Of a stretch of DNA of 64,000 nucleotides, positions 45,833 through 57,245 are shown one piece after another. Both the position numbers and the translations under genes were made by a program. Under the pieces are notes generated by a model. It had not been told where the DNA came from, ran no database searches, and saw nothing but the letters and a program-made list of their open reading frames with translations. This stretch comes from Chamaea fasciata (taxonomy: Eukaryota; Chordata; Aves; Passeriformes; Sylviidae). The stretch is from assembly GCA_029207755.1 (NCBI GenBank), contig JARCOQ010000005.1, positions 48,387,563-48,451,562 of the forward strand. Reading direction: 5' to 3'. Positions within the stretch are counted from its first letter, which is position 1. Each line of letters opens with the position of its first letter.

Positions 45833-46181
45833 TCCTTCCTTCCTTCCTTCCTTCCTTCCTTCCTTCCTTCCTTCCTTCCTTCCTTCCTTCCTTCCTTCCT
45901 TCCTTCCTTCCTTCCTTCCTTCCTTCCTTCCTTCCTTCCTTCCTTCCTTCCTTCCTTCCTTCCTTCCTTCCTTCCTTCCTTCCTTCCTTCCTTCCTTCCT
46001 TCCTTCCTCCCTCCCTTCCTCCCTTCCTCCCTTCCTCCCTCCCTTCCTCCCTTCCTCCCTTCCTCCCTCCCTTCCTCCCTCCCTTCCTCCCTTCCTCCCT
46101 CCCTTCCTCCCTTCCTCCCTTCCTCCCTTCCTCCCTCCCTCCCTCCCTCCCTCCCTCCCTCCTTCCTTCCCTCCTTCCTTT
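45833..46181. repeat. (CTTC)n / (CTCC)n microsatellite
   Basis: About 175 bp of nearly pure CTTC units (to about 46007), then about 175 bp of mixed CTTC and CTCC units. Polypyrimidine on the plus strand, polypurine on the minus. The mirror-symmetric purine tract can form triplex DNA. Open reading frames across it (Pro/Ser/Leu/Phe or Lys/Glu/Gly/Arg) are artefacts of the 4-bp period. Confidence 0.97.
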
Positions 46182-48883
46182 CTTTTTCACTTCCCCAAGT
46201 ACACCAAGGTTCTGGAGAAATCATCTAAAATCATTCTACTAAGTAATGGAAAATAAATGCATGATTAAGTAAGAGCATGGTAACTGCCAATGGGCAGTGC
46301 TGACTTCTCCATTTGTTGATGATTTTAATCAGTACTAGTGAATATGTGTTTTGATTAATTACATGCCTCAGTATTGGAAGAACAGTTCGATATTATCTAA
46401 GCTATATTTATACAAGAAATATTCATCTTTGTTTACCACATAATCAAACCCTACAGGAAGAAGTAATGACAAAGTACTCAGAATCTGGCCAAAAAACACC
46501 AGGTGAGAACTTCAATAAGGAAAAGGCTTTAAAGGAAGACAATGACTTCTAGCAAAAATAATGGCCAACTGAATACAGACAAAACACAAAACTTGATAGG
46601 GTTTTTTTTAGAATTTTTTTTTTTTTAGGTTTGTACAAATAGAGTAAGGTTTGAGTTATCCTTCATTTCCTCTTTAAGACATCATGGAGAAAATTCAACC
46701 CAAGCTGGAAATACAGAACAAACAAAACTGATTAATTATAAATAAATCCAAACAAGATCTTTTTTACATCCCACCCTTCATCTGTCAGCCAATTTTTTAT
46801 TTACAAAGTCTCCAGCAAGTCTGTAGAAGGTTGATCGTACTGGGATTGACAAAAAAAAAAAAAAAAGAGATCTTTTAAAATACTATTGAGATAATGAGAT
46901 ACCCCAAGTCCCAGTCATGATAAGTTCTCTATTGCTAAGCCCAAGTGTTTTACGTTTTTAAGTTGTTAGTAAATCGCTCTGCATCTGATTCTTCACTGGC
47001 AATTTCCTCCGGATACACATCATTTATTGAGACATACCACTTTAATTAATTAACCCATGAGTCTTCCACTTTCTAGAAAGATCTAAAGCAGGTATGATGT
47101 TGAAAAAAGCCCAAGGCTAGAGCTGAGAGTAAGAAAACTGAGAGAGGAATAAGAAGAATAAGAAAACTGATTCATCCTGAGGGTAAGCCTTTTTACCATT
47201 ATAGAAAATTTTATTTTAAAGAATTTCCATTGCTCAACATTCAAGGTCAGTTTTTTTCATTTATTTAGACTACGATAGGATAGACAAAAATCAGCCCACA
47301 CATTTGCAGATGAGATGATCAGTTTATTTACTGAAAACATCCAATATGCATTATATTCCGGACATGTTCAGACAGACTCCTTCCAACAGGTCAGAACATA
47401 TTCCCAAGGAGGAATCACATAAAATATTCTCTATCTTTCTTTTCCCAATTCTAAAAATACTTATATTGGATAAAACTTAATGAGACACATGTTCAAAAAA
47501 CTCTGTAGTCTGAAGATAAAAAGTATCCTGCATCTAAGAAGTATTATGGGAGCTAAAATTGAGAACTGATTTCTCAACTTGTACTGCAATAACAATGCTA
47601 CTTTACCTGACTATGCTGTATTATTTTGCATTTTTAGAGGGAGAAAGACATCTTCCAAACCAAGCAACTCCTAGAGCAATTTTCCTGAAGTAATGGAAAG
47701 AGAACTGTGTTCAGGAACTAAGTTTCAGTCAATGTACTTGATGGCAACCAGCTTATTTCATGGCAAACTCATGAATACTTCTAGTGATTATGTCCTGTAC
47801 ATCAGGTACTGTTTATATAACTAGGCTTCCCAATTTTCTTATATCAAATGAGACAACAGGAGACAAGCTATTCTTTCCAAAAATTGTTTCTGATTCGTGC
47901 TTAGAATTGACTTTATTTTTAGATCCTTTTGGAAAGGATCTTCATTCAATAGATTCCAGTTGTCAATCATGTTACCTTTTGTTAAAATTACTTTTTCTTT
48001 CAAGGTCTGATAGACTCTTTTCTAGATGTTAAGCATAAAAATTTACATATACTTGCCTGTATCTCAAAATACTGATAGTTTAGTAGAACAAATTTAACAA
48101 GCTGTAAAAACATGTTTTTGTCATTAGTTGGACTCTGCACTTACCCCTGAACTATACAAATATTGCTGCTACCAAATATGATTTTCTTATTAAAACCAGA
48201 AATTAAGTTAGTTATAGTTTGTTATGGTGGAGGCGGAAGGAAGCAAAGTGAGAGAGGACAACTCAGTGGGAAAAACGACTGGTAGGCATTTATACTAAAT
48301 ATGTCTGCTCAGCAAATAAATTAGTTACTACACCAAAGTCACAACAAAGGAAGTTTGATTACAAAACAGGTGAGCAGGAGAATACTTACTTCATAATTAG
48401 TAAATTTTTTTTTTAACTAACATAAAATCAGAGAGAAATAGAGAAGATGAAGGAGTTTTCGTCAAATCCTCTTATTAGCCTTAAAGATAATAGATAATAA
48501 CAGTGTATTTTACAAAACTCACATTACAGTAAGATACTTAATCTACTGTAGAAAGTAACCTAAGTGCAAATGCCTTAACAAGCTTTAATTCATTGCAGGA
48601 AAATTTCCTCAAGTATTATGGCTATATTCTCCATGTTTCTGCTCTTTGTTCCTATACTGTAAAGTTAATATATTTAAAGGACTTATTAAATGCCTTAATA
48701 TAATTTCATACATGTGCTTAAGGTTTCTGTATTAAAAAAAAAAAAAAAAAAAAAAAAAGAAAAAAGCCTTTGTATGAAAAAGGAGTTTTAAAAGCCTTCT
48801 GCTTTTCTTCACCAGAAAGTTAACATGCAATTCCTTTACCAGTGACATTTTAAGCCTTCATAGTGAAATTCTTGAAGACTGAA
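46182..48883. other. Unassigned noncoding DNA
   Basis: AT-rich. A-runs at about 46850-46866 and 48733-48757. Small inverted repeat GATCCTTTtggAAAGGATC at about 47922-47940. No gene. Confidence 0.45.
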
Positions 48884-48950
48884 ATCATATAAATGTATAG
48901 GTTGGAAAAGACTCTATGATCAGCAAGTTGAACCATTAACCTAACACTGT
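48884..48950 (-). mobile_element. CR1 LINE 3' terminus remnant, minus strand
   Basis: GTATAGGTTGGAAAAGACTC, then TATGATCAGCAAGTTGAACC and ACCTAACACTG, which is the reverse complement of the final CR1 segment. Short and diverged. Confidence 0.75.
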
Positions 48951-50957
48951 CAAATCACAGATCAGGTTGTCAGATATGGATTTCTTTTTTTCTTACCAGA
49001 AATATTTCCATTAGCAAAATTACTTTCTGGTATTAGGGTGTTTCTTTTGACATGTGTAGGAATTGTTTATAATCGGGTAAGTTTTAATCATTCTATCCAA
49101 TTAGGCAATTAGTATATAAGAAATTCTGATTAATGATTTATCAAAAACAATCAATATAAATCTTACTGGCTCAAAAGTGTCATGCATTTAGCAAGGTGAG
49201 GTCTTTAAATAAACATCTTCCAGTAATTATTAAAAATAAAGTGTACCAGTAAAATTACTTTTCCCCTCTTGCTAAATATTTATGACTGTATTTTTTATTA
49301 AAAGTCAGCAGTTGTCTTTATATAAAAAAGTACATTTTCATATTGAGAACGCTTTTTTTTGTGCATCACTTTCCTTTCTTCCTTTCAGCATTCCCACTGT
49401 GACCCTGCAATGTCTCCATTAGCAATTATTAAATCATATGGGGGGAGTTAATATTTTGAAAATATTCATGGTGTTACTATCACACTTCTAACACAATCTA
49501 ACATACAGAAAGAAGGACCATGTAATCAGCTTTCTAGTCATATATCATTGATAGGTTGAAAGCTGTCCTATAACACTACCTGGAAATAAGAAAATTAAAT
49601 ATTGTATGCAAACTTAAGCCTTAACTTCATGGGAGAACTGGAAATCAAGAAGAACTCTGTTGCACATAAGATACTAATTTTTTAACATTATTTTTGTAAA
49701 GTGCATTGGAATATGTGTTTCTGTGTTTATCATTACAATTCTTGAACACATTAACAGCTGTCAGACAGGAAACTAGATGGATACCTACTTCTTCATGGTG
49801 TTAAAATTTTGTATCTTGTTAATTTAATTCCAGTGTACTGTTTGCTTTGCACATTCCTTTTATAGCAAAACCCTCACATTTTTCAAATAGAGACAAGTTG
49901 ATGAAGTTGTGTTTTTCTGAATTTTTTTTTATTTTCATTTTCTTCTTGCAAAGATGCTGAGCAATATAAACCGATTGCTTTTTCAAATTTATGACCAGCC
50001 ATAGGAAGAGCAGTTGACAAAAATCTGGACTTTCACTTCCTCAAATTCCTAATTTTGTAATTCAAATATTATTTGTTTTTTAAATTTAAGGATACAGTCC
50101 TACTGTTTCTACTGGTATCTGAAATGCCATAGCAGGGCACTTATTTGCTGTAACAGCTACATTAATACCACTCCCATGACTCCTCTTCATGCTGTTCCCT
50201 CGGGTCCTGTCACTGGTTTCCAGAGAGAAGAGATTGGTACCAGCTCTCATTCTTAACTCTCTCTTTACTACATGAATTGTACTGCATTGAACAAAACTAC
50301 ATTGCTGCAATGGCTTCCATACTAAATTAAGTTTGGAATAACACCAGTTGTTGTTCAAAGCAATGATAGAGATTCAAGGGATTCACACTCTTCTGGGAAG
50401 TCATCTTTTAGTAGCCACAAATCATTCACTCCTAATTGACTCCCAAATTATTAATATGCAAGGACCCTGCAAAAGTGCTCACCAGAAGTGAATTTACAAG
50501 TCAAACAATAGGCATGGGTAGGAACTGCCCACTTCTAGGTAGTTCTGGCCTCTTCTCTCTGAAATGCCTTGTCCTCTGACTATACACAAATGCTTAGAAG
50601 ACTCAACTTCAAATTCAAGTATCCCTTTTTCAAGACAAAACATTCCACTATTGCACTGTAGCTCAACAATGTTAGCTATGAAAGTTTAAGACACTGTGGT
50701 TACAGGTTTTGGCCACACTTCATCTTAGAAATTGTCATGTCTGTAGCAAAGACAGCTGAGGAAGATGCATGTTCTCATTTCAGCTGTTCAAGTTCCAGGC
50801 TAGTATTCCTTCTTAAAACCCTGTTGCAGATGTGTTTGCACAAATTTATGGGCACATATACACATTACCTTGTTCCATCTTGGGTGTGCAATGGAAGCAC
50901 GTAGCAGAGAGATCAAGCCGACCACTGGGAATGGCAGAACCCTAAAACACTGCCCCT
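48951..50957. other. Unassigned noncoding DNA
   Basis: AT-rich; no gene, RNA or repeat recognised. Confidence 0.45.
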
Positions 50958-50962
50958 CAATC

Positions 50963-51510
50963 TGTTGAGGAATACCTTCAGTGCAGGTAGCTCAGTGTGT
51001 AGCTGCAGTGCAGCTGCAGACGGAGCTCTGGGTGGCAGGAGCCACAGAGGAGCAAGAGGCTGTGAACTCGTGCCAGCCCTTTGCACAACAATGGAAGCAA
51101 AGGGCCTGTGGCATTGGCCAAGTGATCAGGACACTCAGAGACTGCTAAGGACTAAGCTGGAAGACCTCAGACTGTAGTGCTCATAGACTGTGAGGCTATA
51201 AAAGCCCAGGGCTTCTTTTGTGCAGGGTCCCTCCGCCAAGGCACCAACGCAAGCTCTTACTCTGTTGTTGCACTGTGATTTAATTATTTTAAGGATCCAG
51301 ATGACGGAGATTCTGCTATGGGAAACTTGGGATCAAACCAGTAAGGAAAGCTGGTCTGAGTGTGTGAGTGTGGTGAGGGTAGGGAGTCAAGTGGGGCACC
51401 CATCAGTTGCTGGAGCTGCTAGTGCAAAGCAGCATCAGTCCCAGCTTTGATGGTACGAGTGTGACTGCCAGAGTCGTTCCTGGATAGTCAGACAGGAGAG
51501 TTTCCTTAAC
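50963..51510 (+). mobile_element. Solo LTR, 548 bp, plus strand
   Basis: Opens TGTTGAGGAATACC and has a TATA box (TATAAAAG, 51197-51204), a GC-rich region before it, and a tail shared with the fragment at 34.9-35.1 kb (TGACTGCCAGAGT, ATAGTCAGACAGGA, TTTCCTTAAC). CAATC flanks it at 50958-50962 and 51511-51515. Because the relative at 35.1 kb ends TTAACA, the true end may be one base further, giving a 4-bp duplication AATC. No internal retroviral genes. I cannot name the family. Confidence 0.75.
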
Positions 51511-51515
51511 CAATC

Positions 51516-52279
51516 CTACCAAGCACACCTGACAGGACTCTTACAATAACTGTGTCATAGATACTGTTTCACAACACATATGCACAAAAAAACCTACTGG
51601 TCAGCCTGGTCCCTATATGACGGGAAGAAAAATTATTCGTATTTAGCTTACTTTTCAATAAAACAAATCAAAACACTGCTTTTCCTTCAACACCTTCAGT
51701 AGGGAGAATGTGACCTTTATTTGCCTTACCAAGGAGAGAATAGGATTCTTCACTATCAGGTTAGTAGGTGACTGGTACTTCTGCTGAGAAGTCTACACAT
51801 GCCCTTCTATGCTCTCATGGTTTCTTGTGTACCTGAGGACACAGCCATGGGTCTCTCTGCTAGACCTGACTCCTGGGACAGACCAGCTGCCGGTCAGTTC
51901 TGCCTTTGGCTGTGATACAAAGAGCACCAAGTTCTAGCTCATGTCAAAGCAGGCCATGTGTTTTTCTCCCCCGTGCATGAGACAGAAAAGGAGGGTGGAT
52001 GGGGAATGGCCACTTGTGGTTTTGACCTGAAGCTCACCCAAGATAACCCATGTGCTTCAGGTTCATCTATAAGCAGAGCCAACAGTTGCCCTTTGGTTTC
52101 TTGGCACTCTTGAACCTCAACACCGTTTATTAAACAACCCCAAATCCTCTGGGCTTTGATCAGGCACAGCCCTAGCCCAGAAGTGGGACACGAGATGTGA
52201 TAAGGGATGAGCAGTGAGCAATGCAGGTCACTGATAAATGCAGCCTGGCGGATTTCAGGCAGGCTTTTGAAGGTGTTGG
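51516..52279. other. Unassigned DNA upstream of the CpG island
   Basis: No gene or named repeat. Base composition is moderate, rising in G+C after 52.2 kb. Confidence 0.45.
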
Positions 52280-53515
52280 AGAGGCTGCAGAGCCAATCAG
52301 CCTGGAGCTCCTGTGGCGCGAATTTGCGGGAGGAAAGGGAGGAAGGCAGGAAGGAAGGTTGGGCCAGCTGCTCCCGGCACCGCCCCTCGGTGCGCCACGG
52401 TGCCCCCTAGCGGTAGCGGCAGCGGCTGCAGCGCGCCGCGGTGCTTACTGCACCTAACCCTGCACGGCTGTGCGCCAAGGGGCGGGGCCACTGCTCATTT
52501 AAATATCGCGGGACCTTATTTGCATGCCACCAAGATGGCCGGCCCTGCGATTGGCCGGCTCCGGAGCAGCCCCCCACTGCCGGCCCCTGAGCCCACGGAG
52601 GGGGCGGGACCAACGGAGAGAGGGGAGGGGACACGGAGGGCATTTGCATAGCGGCCCAGCGCGTGCGACGCGGGGAGGCGGCGTTGGCGCCTAGAGCGGG
52701 TTCCTGGTTTGAATCCACGGCAGCGGCGGCGTCAGCGGCGGCGGCCGCTAGGGCGGGAGCCGCCGCGGGACCCGAGGGCACAGGTACCGCGGGTCGCGCC
52801 CGGGACGCGGGGGACGGGCGGGCAGGGCACGGCAGCGGCAGTGCTCGCTGCTCCGCGCGGCGGCGGCTGCAGCAAAAGTGCGCATGCGCCGGGAAGCTGC
52901 AGCTCTGTACGCGCGCATGCATGGGAGCACGTGACCCGGCTCCAGTGCAGCGGCGGTGGCGCGCGTGCGCGTCCCCGTTTCTTTCGCGCGTTGGCGGCGG
53001 CGGTGGCGGCGCAGGCACAGGTAGGTCTGACGGGGGCGCGCACCGGACAGCATCGGGCACCCGCCTGGGCGCGACCCGCCTCGCGCGGCCGGGGCGAGGC
53101 GAGGTGACGGCGCGTGAATGGGTGGGACAGGGGCGCGCCCGGCGCCTCGAGAGCGTTTCTTCGCTCCAAGCCGGAAATGGGGTGGCGTGGCCTGGGCGGT
53201 GCTGTGAGCCGCCGGGAAGGGCCGCACCGGCGCGGCGGGCGTGGAACATCGCAGCGCATGGACTTTGGAAGCAACGAGGGGAAACTGTTGGTGGTGTTCC
53301 TACACTGGTGGGCACCAGGGTAGTTTCTCTACTGTAGGGATACTCTTGCTCATTGGAAACCAAGCAGTTTCTGTATGGGAATAGTGAAGGCCGAGTTGTG
53401 CTTACTCGTGTGATGCCACCGGTAAACAGGGCCGAAGCGGCTCCTCGAGGTGTCATGGCCGCCCACATCAGGCAACATGGTGAAAGAGTTTAAGCCATGT
53501 GCTAAGTTAAAGAAG
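52280..53515 (+). promoter_or_regulatory. CpG-island promoter with NRF1, octamer, YY1 and CCAAT motifs
   Basis: About 1.2 kb of dense CpG. Motifs seen: CCAAT (52293-52297), two octamers ATTTGCAT (52518-52525 and 52642-52649), AAGATGGC of the YY1 type (52532-52539), an inverted CCAAT (ATTGG, 52550-52554) and a perfect NRF1 palindrome TGCGCATGCGC (52879-52889). Three plus-strand splice donors follow in series: CAG|GTACCG (after 52783), CAG|GTAGGT (after 53020) and AAG|GTACGT (after 53515). This suggests alternative first exons of a gene running to the right. A minus-strand donor-like GTAAGC (plus-strand 52443-52448) allows a divergent transcript. Several ORFs of 130-350 codons in the island are GC-composition artefacts. 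Confidence 0.75.
53451..53515 (+). other. Candidate first exon end with two start codons
   Basis: Just before the AAG|GTACGT donor are two ATGs in different frames. One opens a 12-codon frame ending in TAA inside the exon. The other (53477-53479, context CAACATGG with A at -3 and G at +4) reads 13 codons straight to the donor in phase 0. The left edge of the exon is not known. The sequence of the 13 codons does not match a protein I recognise, so it may be a short upstream ORF of a larger gene. Confidence 0.4.
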
Positions 53516-56508
53516 GTACGTTCGAACCTCGAATCTTCCTTAAACTGAAGTATTTAAAATAGAAAAGCTTTCCATTTAAGTGTTTTATTCTTTAATTATG
53601 AGGCCTGGTAGATGTGTAGCCCTGCCCTTGAGTAGTTTGTTCTTCTAGCAAGTCCTTCTTCCTGAATCTCGCAGTCGTTGGCAGATATTCAGTGGAAATG
53701 CTGACAGTGGGATATTTTGTTGCTTAACACTAATCTTAAAATAATTTCACATAGTGTCACGTGACTGTGACCCTTACCGTAGATAGAAAAATTGGATGGA
53801 AATGTTAATGGAAAAGTACTTGCTTAAAATAAAGGGGTGAACAGCTCTGCTGTTCTAGAAGGCAGTCACCGAGTTTAAAAATGCAGGCTTCAGTCACAGA
53901 AAAACATCACTTACGCATCTAGACATTCACCATGCTAACCAGCGGAAGTAAGAGCATGTTAATAGATGTGTTTGTTTAATATCCCAAACTACACAAAGAG
54001 ATGCAGTATTATTATAAATAAGTTTATTAGAACTTAATTCTGCAAGAGCAGAATGTTTTACAAGTGTGTCGTTTGTCTCTCTTTTGCAAGTTAAAATATA
54101 TGCTTGCACTTACTACAGTTCATAATACTTAATTTAAATTTTCAAAAGCGGAAGTGTGAAGAATGTGCCTAATTTCTGCTTAAATTAATAAGTTAAATAT
54201 GAAATCTGTACAAAACCATCAGCTATCAGTCTAAAAAATAAGTGGTTTCTAATTAGGTACTGGTTTTTGCAGTCCTACAGGAAGGTATGAAGGAGAATAT
54301 TGCTGCAGTTATTAAGAATTCCTTGGAGGGAAAGAAACCAAACACAAAAAGCATTGCTGTTTGATACATGATCTTGGGTAGGTAATTTCTCAGTTTCAGA
54401 TCTATGAAATGAGGCTAATGGTTGTTGTCAGGCCAATCAGAAAATGAATTTGCTAATAAATGCATGAGGATTTATGCAATTCATGAGTTGTGGTAACTGC
54501 ACCCACTATTACTGACATATGGCAGTTACTATTTTATATGCTCCAGAAGTACCAAGTTAAATTTCCATATATAAATAATCCAGAGAACATTATACTAATA
54601 ATTTTGGATTGTTGTTACGTTTTTAGCTTAGAGAACTTAGTACATTGCTTGGAGTAAACGGTGTTTTTATCAGCTCCAAGCTTTCTACCAGCAGTAGCAG
54701 TGCTGAGCTGATGCTTTCTCTGATAATGTGGGTGTCATATTTTGCTGTATGAAGTAATTTAGCAAGTGTGTCTTGGATGTTGTGTAAGACTTGAAACTAA
54801 TTGTAGCAGCATTTGTTTATAAAATAATGCAATTGTTACATGCGTCAAATAGTTATTTTGATGCTTTTATTGAGAGACCTTTTATCTTCTATCCTGCATG
54901 AAGTTTGTTTTTAAGAAGATGCCGATTCCAATAGATACATCTTTTTTTCCAAATTTCCTGTACCTTTATAAGCTGTAGCTTGTATTGTGCTTATTTCACA
55001 AACTTAACAAAATCAACATTAACTCTAGTATGTTAATTTGCCTATAAGGGCTCCTTTAGTAATGCTTCCCTTTGGGACATAAAACATTTAGGCATATGTT
55101 TTCCTACCAGCATAGGAGGTGATTTTGCCAGCCAAGAAAGACCCTGAACAACTTAAAAATAAAAAAGGTTATTATTAATTAAATTTTAAATACTGACTTT
55201 ACAGAATTTGGTGCAAACAGAAATGTTTTACATGTTCAATGAGTTCTAAAATACTGATATGTCATTTGTAACTCAATTTTCATTTTCCTTGTATTTGTGC
55301 ATGTTTCTGTTACAAACTAGAAATATTTCCACAATGAAAAGTAATACAGTAAACCAAATACTGGATTTTGATTTCAAAATAAGGAAAAAATCTCATTTCT
55401 CACCATCCAGATGTTTTTAATGGTGTAAGCATTTATTAGGTTTATTTCAACTTAATTGCCAGAAACTATACATACAGCAAAAATGTCAAGTTTATTCATG
55501 GAAAGTAAGTAGTAGGGCCAAAAGATCCTTCAAACCAGTATGTTATTCTTACTTAATAGTTTGCATGTTAATGCCTTTTTTTTTTTTTTTCCTATTTGTC
55601 CTGCTCTTGGTGTTTTTTCTGTATTATGGATTAGTTTCATGTTTACATTATTACTTTATTTGGGGAATTATGGCAACGATACATGTGCATCACAATTTTC
55701 ATAAAGAGTAATGAATGAAGAAAATAATTTGTAAGTTATAAAACAGTTATGGTATGTGAATATGGAGTGTTGGGATTTTTTCCCCTCCCTGATATATTTT
55801 TATTTAGTACTGCTCTTAAATGCAATGAAATCTAATGTTATTAATATTTGAGAAACATCTGTCACTGATCTCTTTGGTTTTCTTTAGTATGTGACATTAT
55901 TCCAAGAGATTAACCTATTCAAACAAAGTGGGAGTTCATAAATGGATGCTACTTTCATGGTGTTTATTTGTAATTCTATTGTTTCAGTTCTACTTATTGC
56001 ACTGCCTGTGCTGCATGAAGAAGCTCTCCTAGTTCCACTGTACTGTAAGAAGTTGTTTATCAGGCAGCACTGACTTATCCAAATACAGGATGGAGAGTAA
56101 GATAGGGCTGTTGTGTGCGGCAAGTTTTTGTTGTTGTAGGGGTTGTTTCTTTTTTTGACAGCTCATTAAAAGCAGAAATTTAAGTTGTTTTCCGAAGTGT
56201 TATCTTTGTTGTCAAGTCAGCTGTAGAATGTCTTAATCTCCAAGTACGGTTTAGATATGAATTGTGTAATATTTAATACTTAAAATTTCTCTGCCTTTGC
56301 CTTGGTTTGGGTACTAAAGCCTACTGGATGATGCCAAAGAAAGTAACTAAAATATTTTTAATATTTGGTTTAATAATTAACAGATTGTGTCAAGTTTTGA
56401 GTTCTGGTTTTCTTCTTAAGAGCACAATTTTGCATGATATTGTGGGAATCTTAGTTTTGTTGGAATCTTAGTGTATTGTTGGTAGTGTTTTTAGAGCTCT
56501 TCCATTTT
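53516..56508 (+). other. Probable first-intron sequence
   Basis: AT-rich, without ORFs or CpGs, directly downstream of the splice donor at 53515. A T-run is at about 55577-55592. No exon recognised. Confidence 0.4.
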
Positions 56509-57245
56509 TTGTTGGAAGGGACCTTAAAAATAATCTACTCCCAGCTGCCCTGCCATGTGCAAGGAGACCTTCCACTAGACCTGGTTACTCAGAGCCCCAT
56601 CCAACCTGACCTTGAAAACTTAAATGGGTGAGGCATTCACAATTCCATCACCCCACAGTACAGTGCTTCACCACTCCCACACAGAAGGATTTTTTCCTAA
56701 TATATAATATAAACCTACTGTTTTTCAGCTTGAGTCTATTACTTTTCATTCTATAACTACATAACCTTGTAAAAAGTTCCTCTTCAGATTTGTAGATTCC
56801 TTTTATAAGCACTGGAAGGTCCCCTAAGGTATCTACAGAGCCTTCTGTTTTCCAGACTGAACATTCCCAATTCTCTCAGCATTTCCTCTTGGGAGCAGTG
56901 CTCCATCTCTCTAATTGTCTTGGTTGCCCACCTTTGGACTCACTCCAACAGATGCATGTCCTTTTTGTGCTGAGGACCTCAGAGCACTGCAGGTGGGGTC
57001 TCACCAGAACAAAGCAGAAGCAGAGTCCTTTTCCTCACTGTGCTGCCCATGTTGCTTTGGATGCAGCCCAGGATAGAATGGGCTTTCTGGGCTGCAAGTG
57101 CACATTGCCAACTCATGTCCGGCCCCTGATCCACCTGCACCCCCAAGACCTTCTCGGCGGGGCAGTTCAGAGTCTGTTCATCCCCCAGCCTGTACCAATC
57201 CTGAGGGTTGTGCTTACCTGCAACTTTAGTGTTGTATGCAGGCGT
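56509..57245 (-). mobile_element. CR1 LINE 3' fragment, about 740 bp, minus strand
   Basis: Reverse complement of a CR1 3' region: GTTGGAAGGGACCTTAAAAA, CCCCATCCAACCTGACCTTG, GGTCCCC and CAGACTGAACATTCCCAATTC, then CTTGGTTGCCCACCTTTGGA and CTGCACCCCCAAGACCTTCT. This is the longest CR1 copy in the window and reaches further into the element than the others. Its longest ORFs (132 and 151 codons, one per strand) are degraded and have no start or domain of a functional LINE protein. Confidence 0.92.

Noticed and set aside
45808..46256. Long repetitive ORFs on both strands (Leu-Pro-Ser and Glu-Gly-Arg-Lys repeats)
   Set aside because: They are translations of a 4-bp microsatellite, open in several frames at once.
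50975..50998. MicroRNA-17-like string (CAGTGCAGGTAG)
   Set aside because: A 12-base match inside an LTR with no hairpin around it; chance similarity.
52680..52740. Possible tRNA, from a B-box-like GGTTTGAATCC
   Set aside because: The flanking bases do not pair into a T-arm and no acceptor stem or A-box fits.
52407..53468. 353-codon minus-strand ORF and 224-codon plus-strand ORF in the second CpG island
   Set aside because: Same composition effect. Splice donors interrupt the plus-strand ORF, and no domain is visible on either strand.
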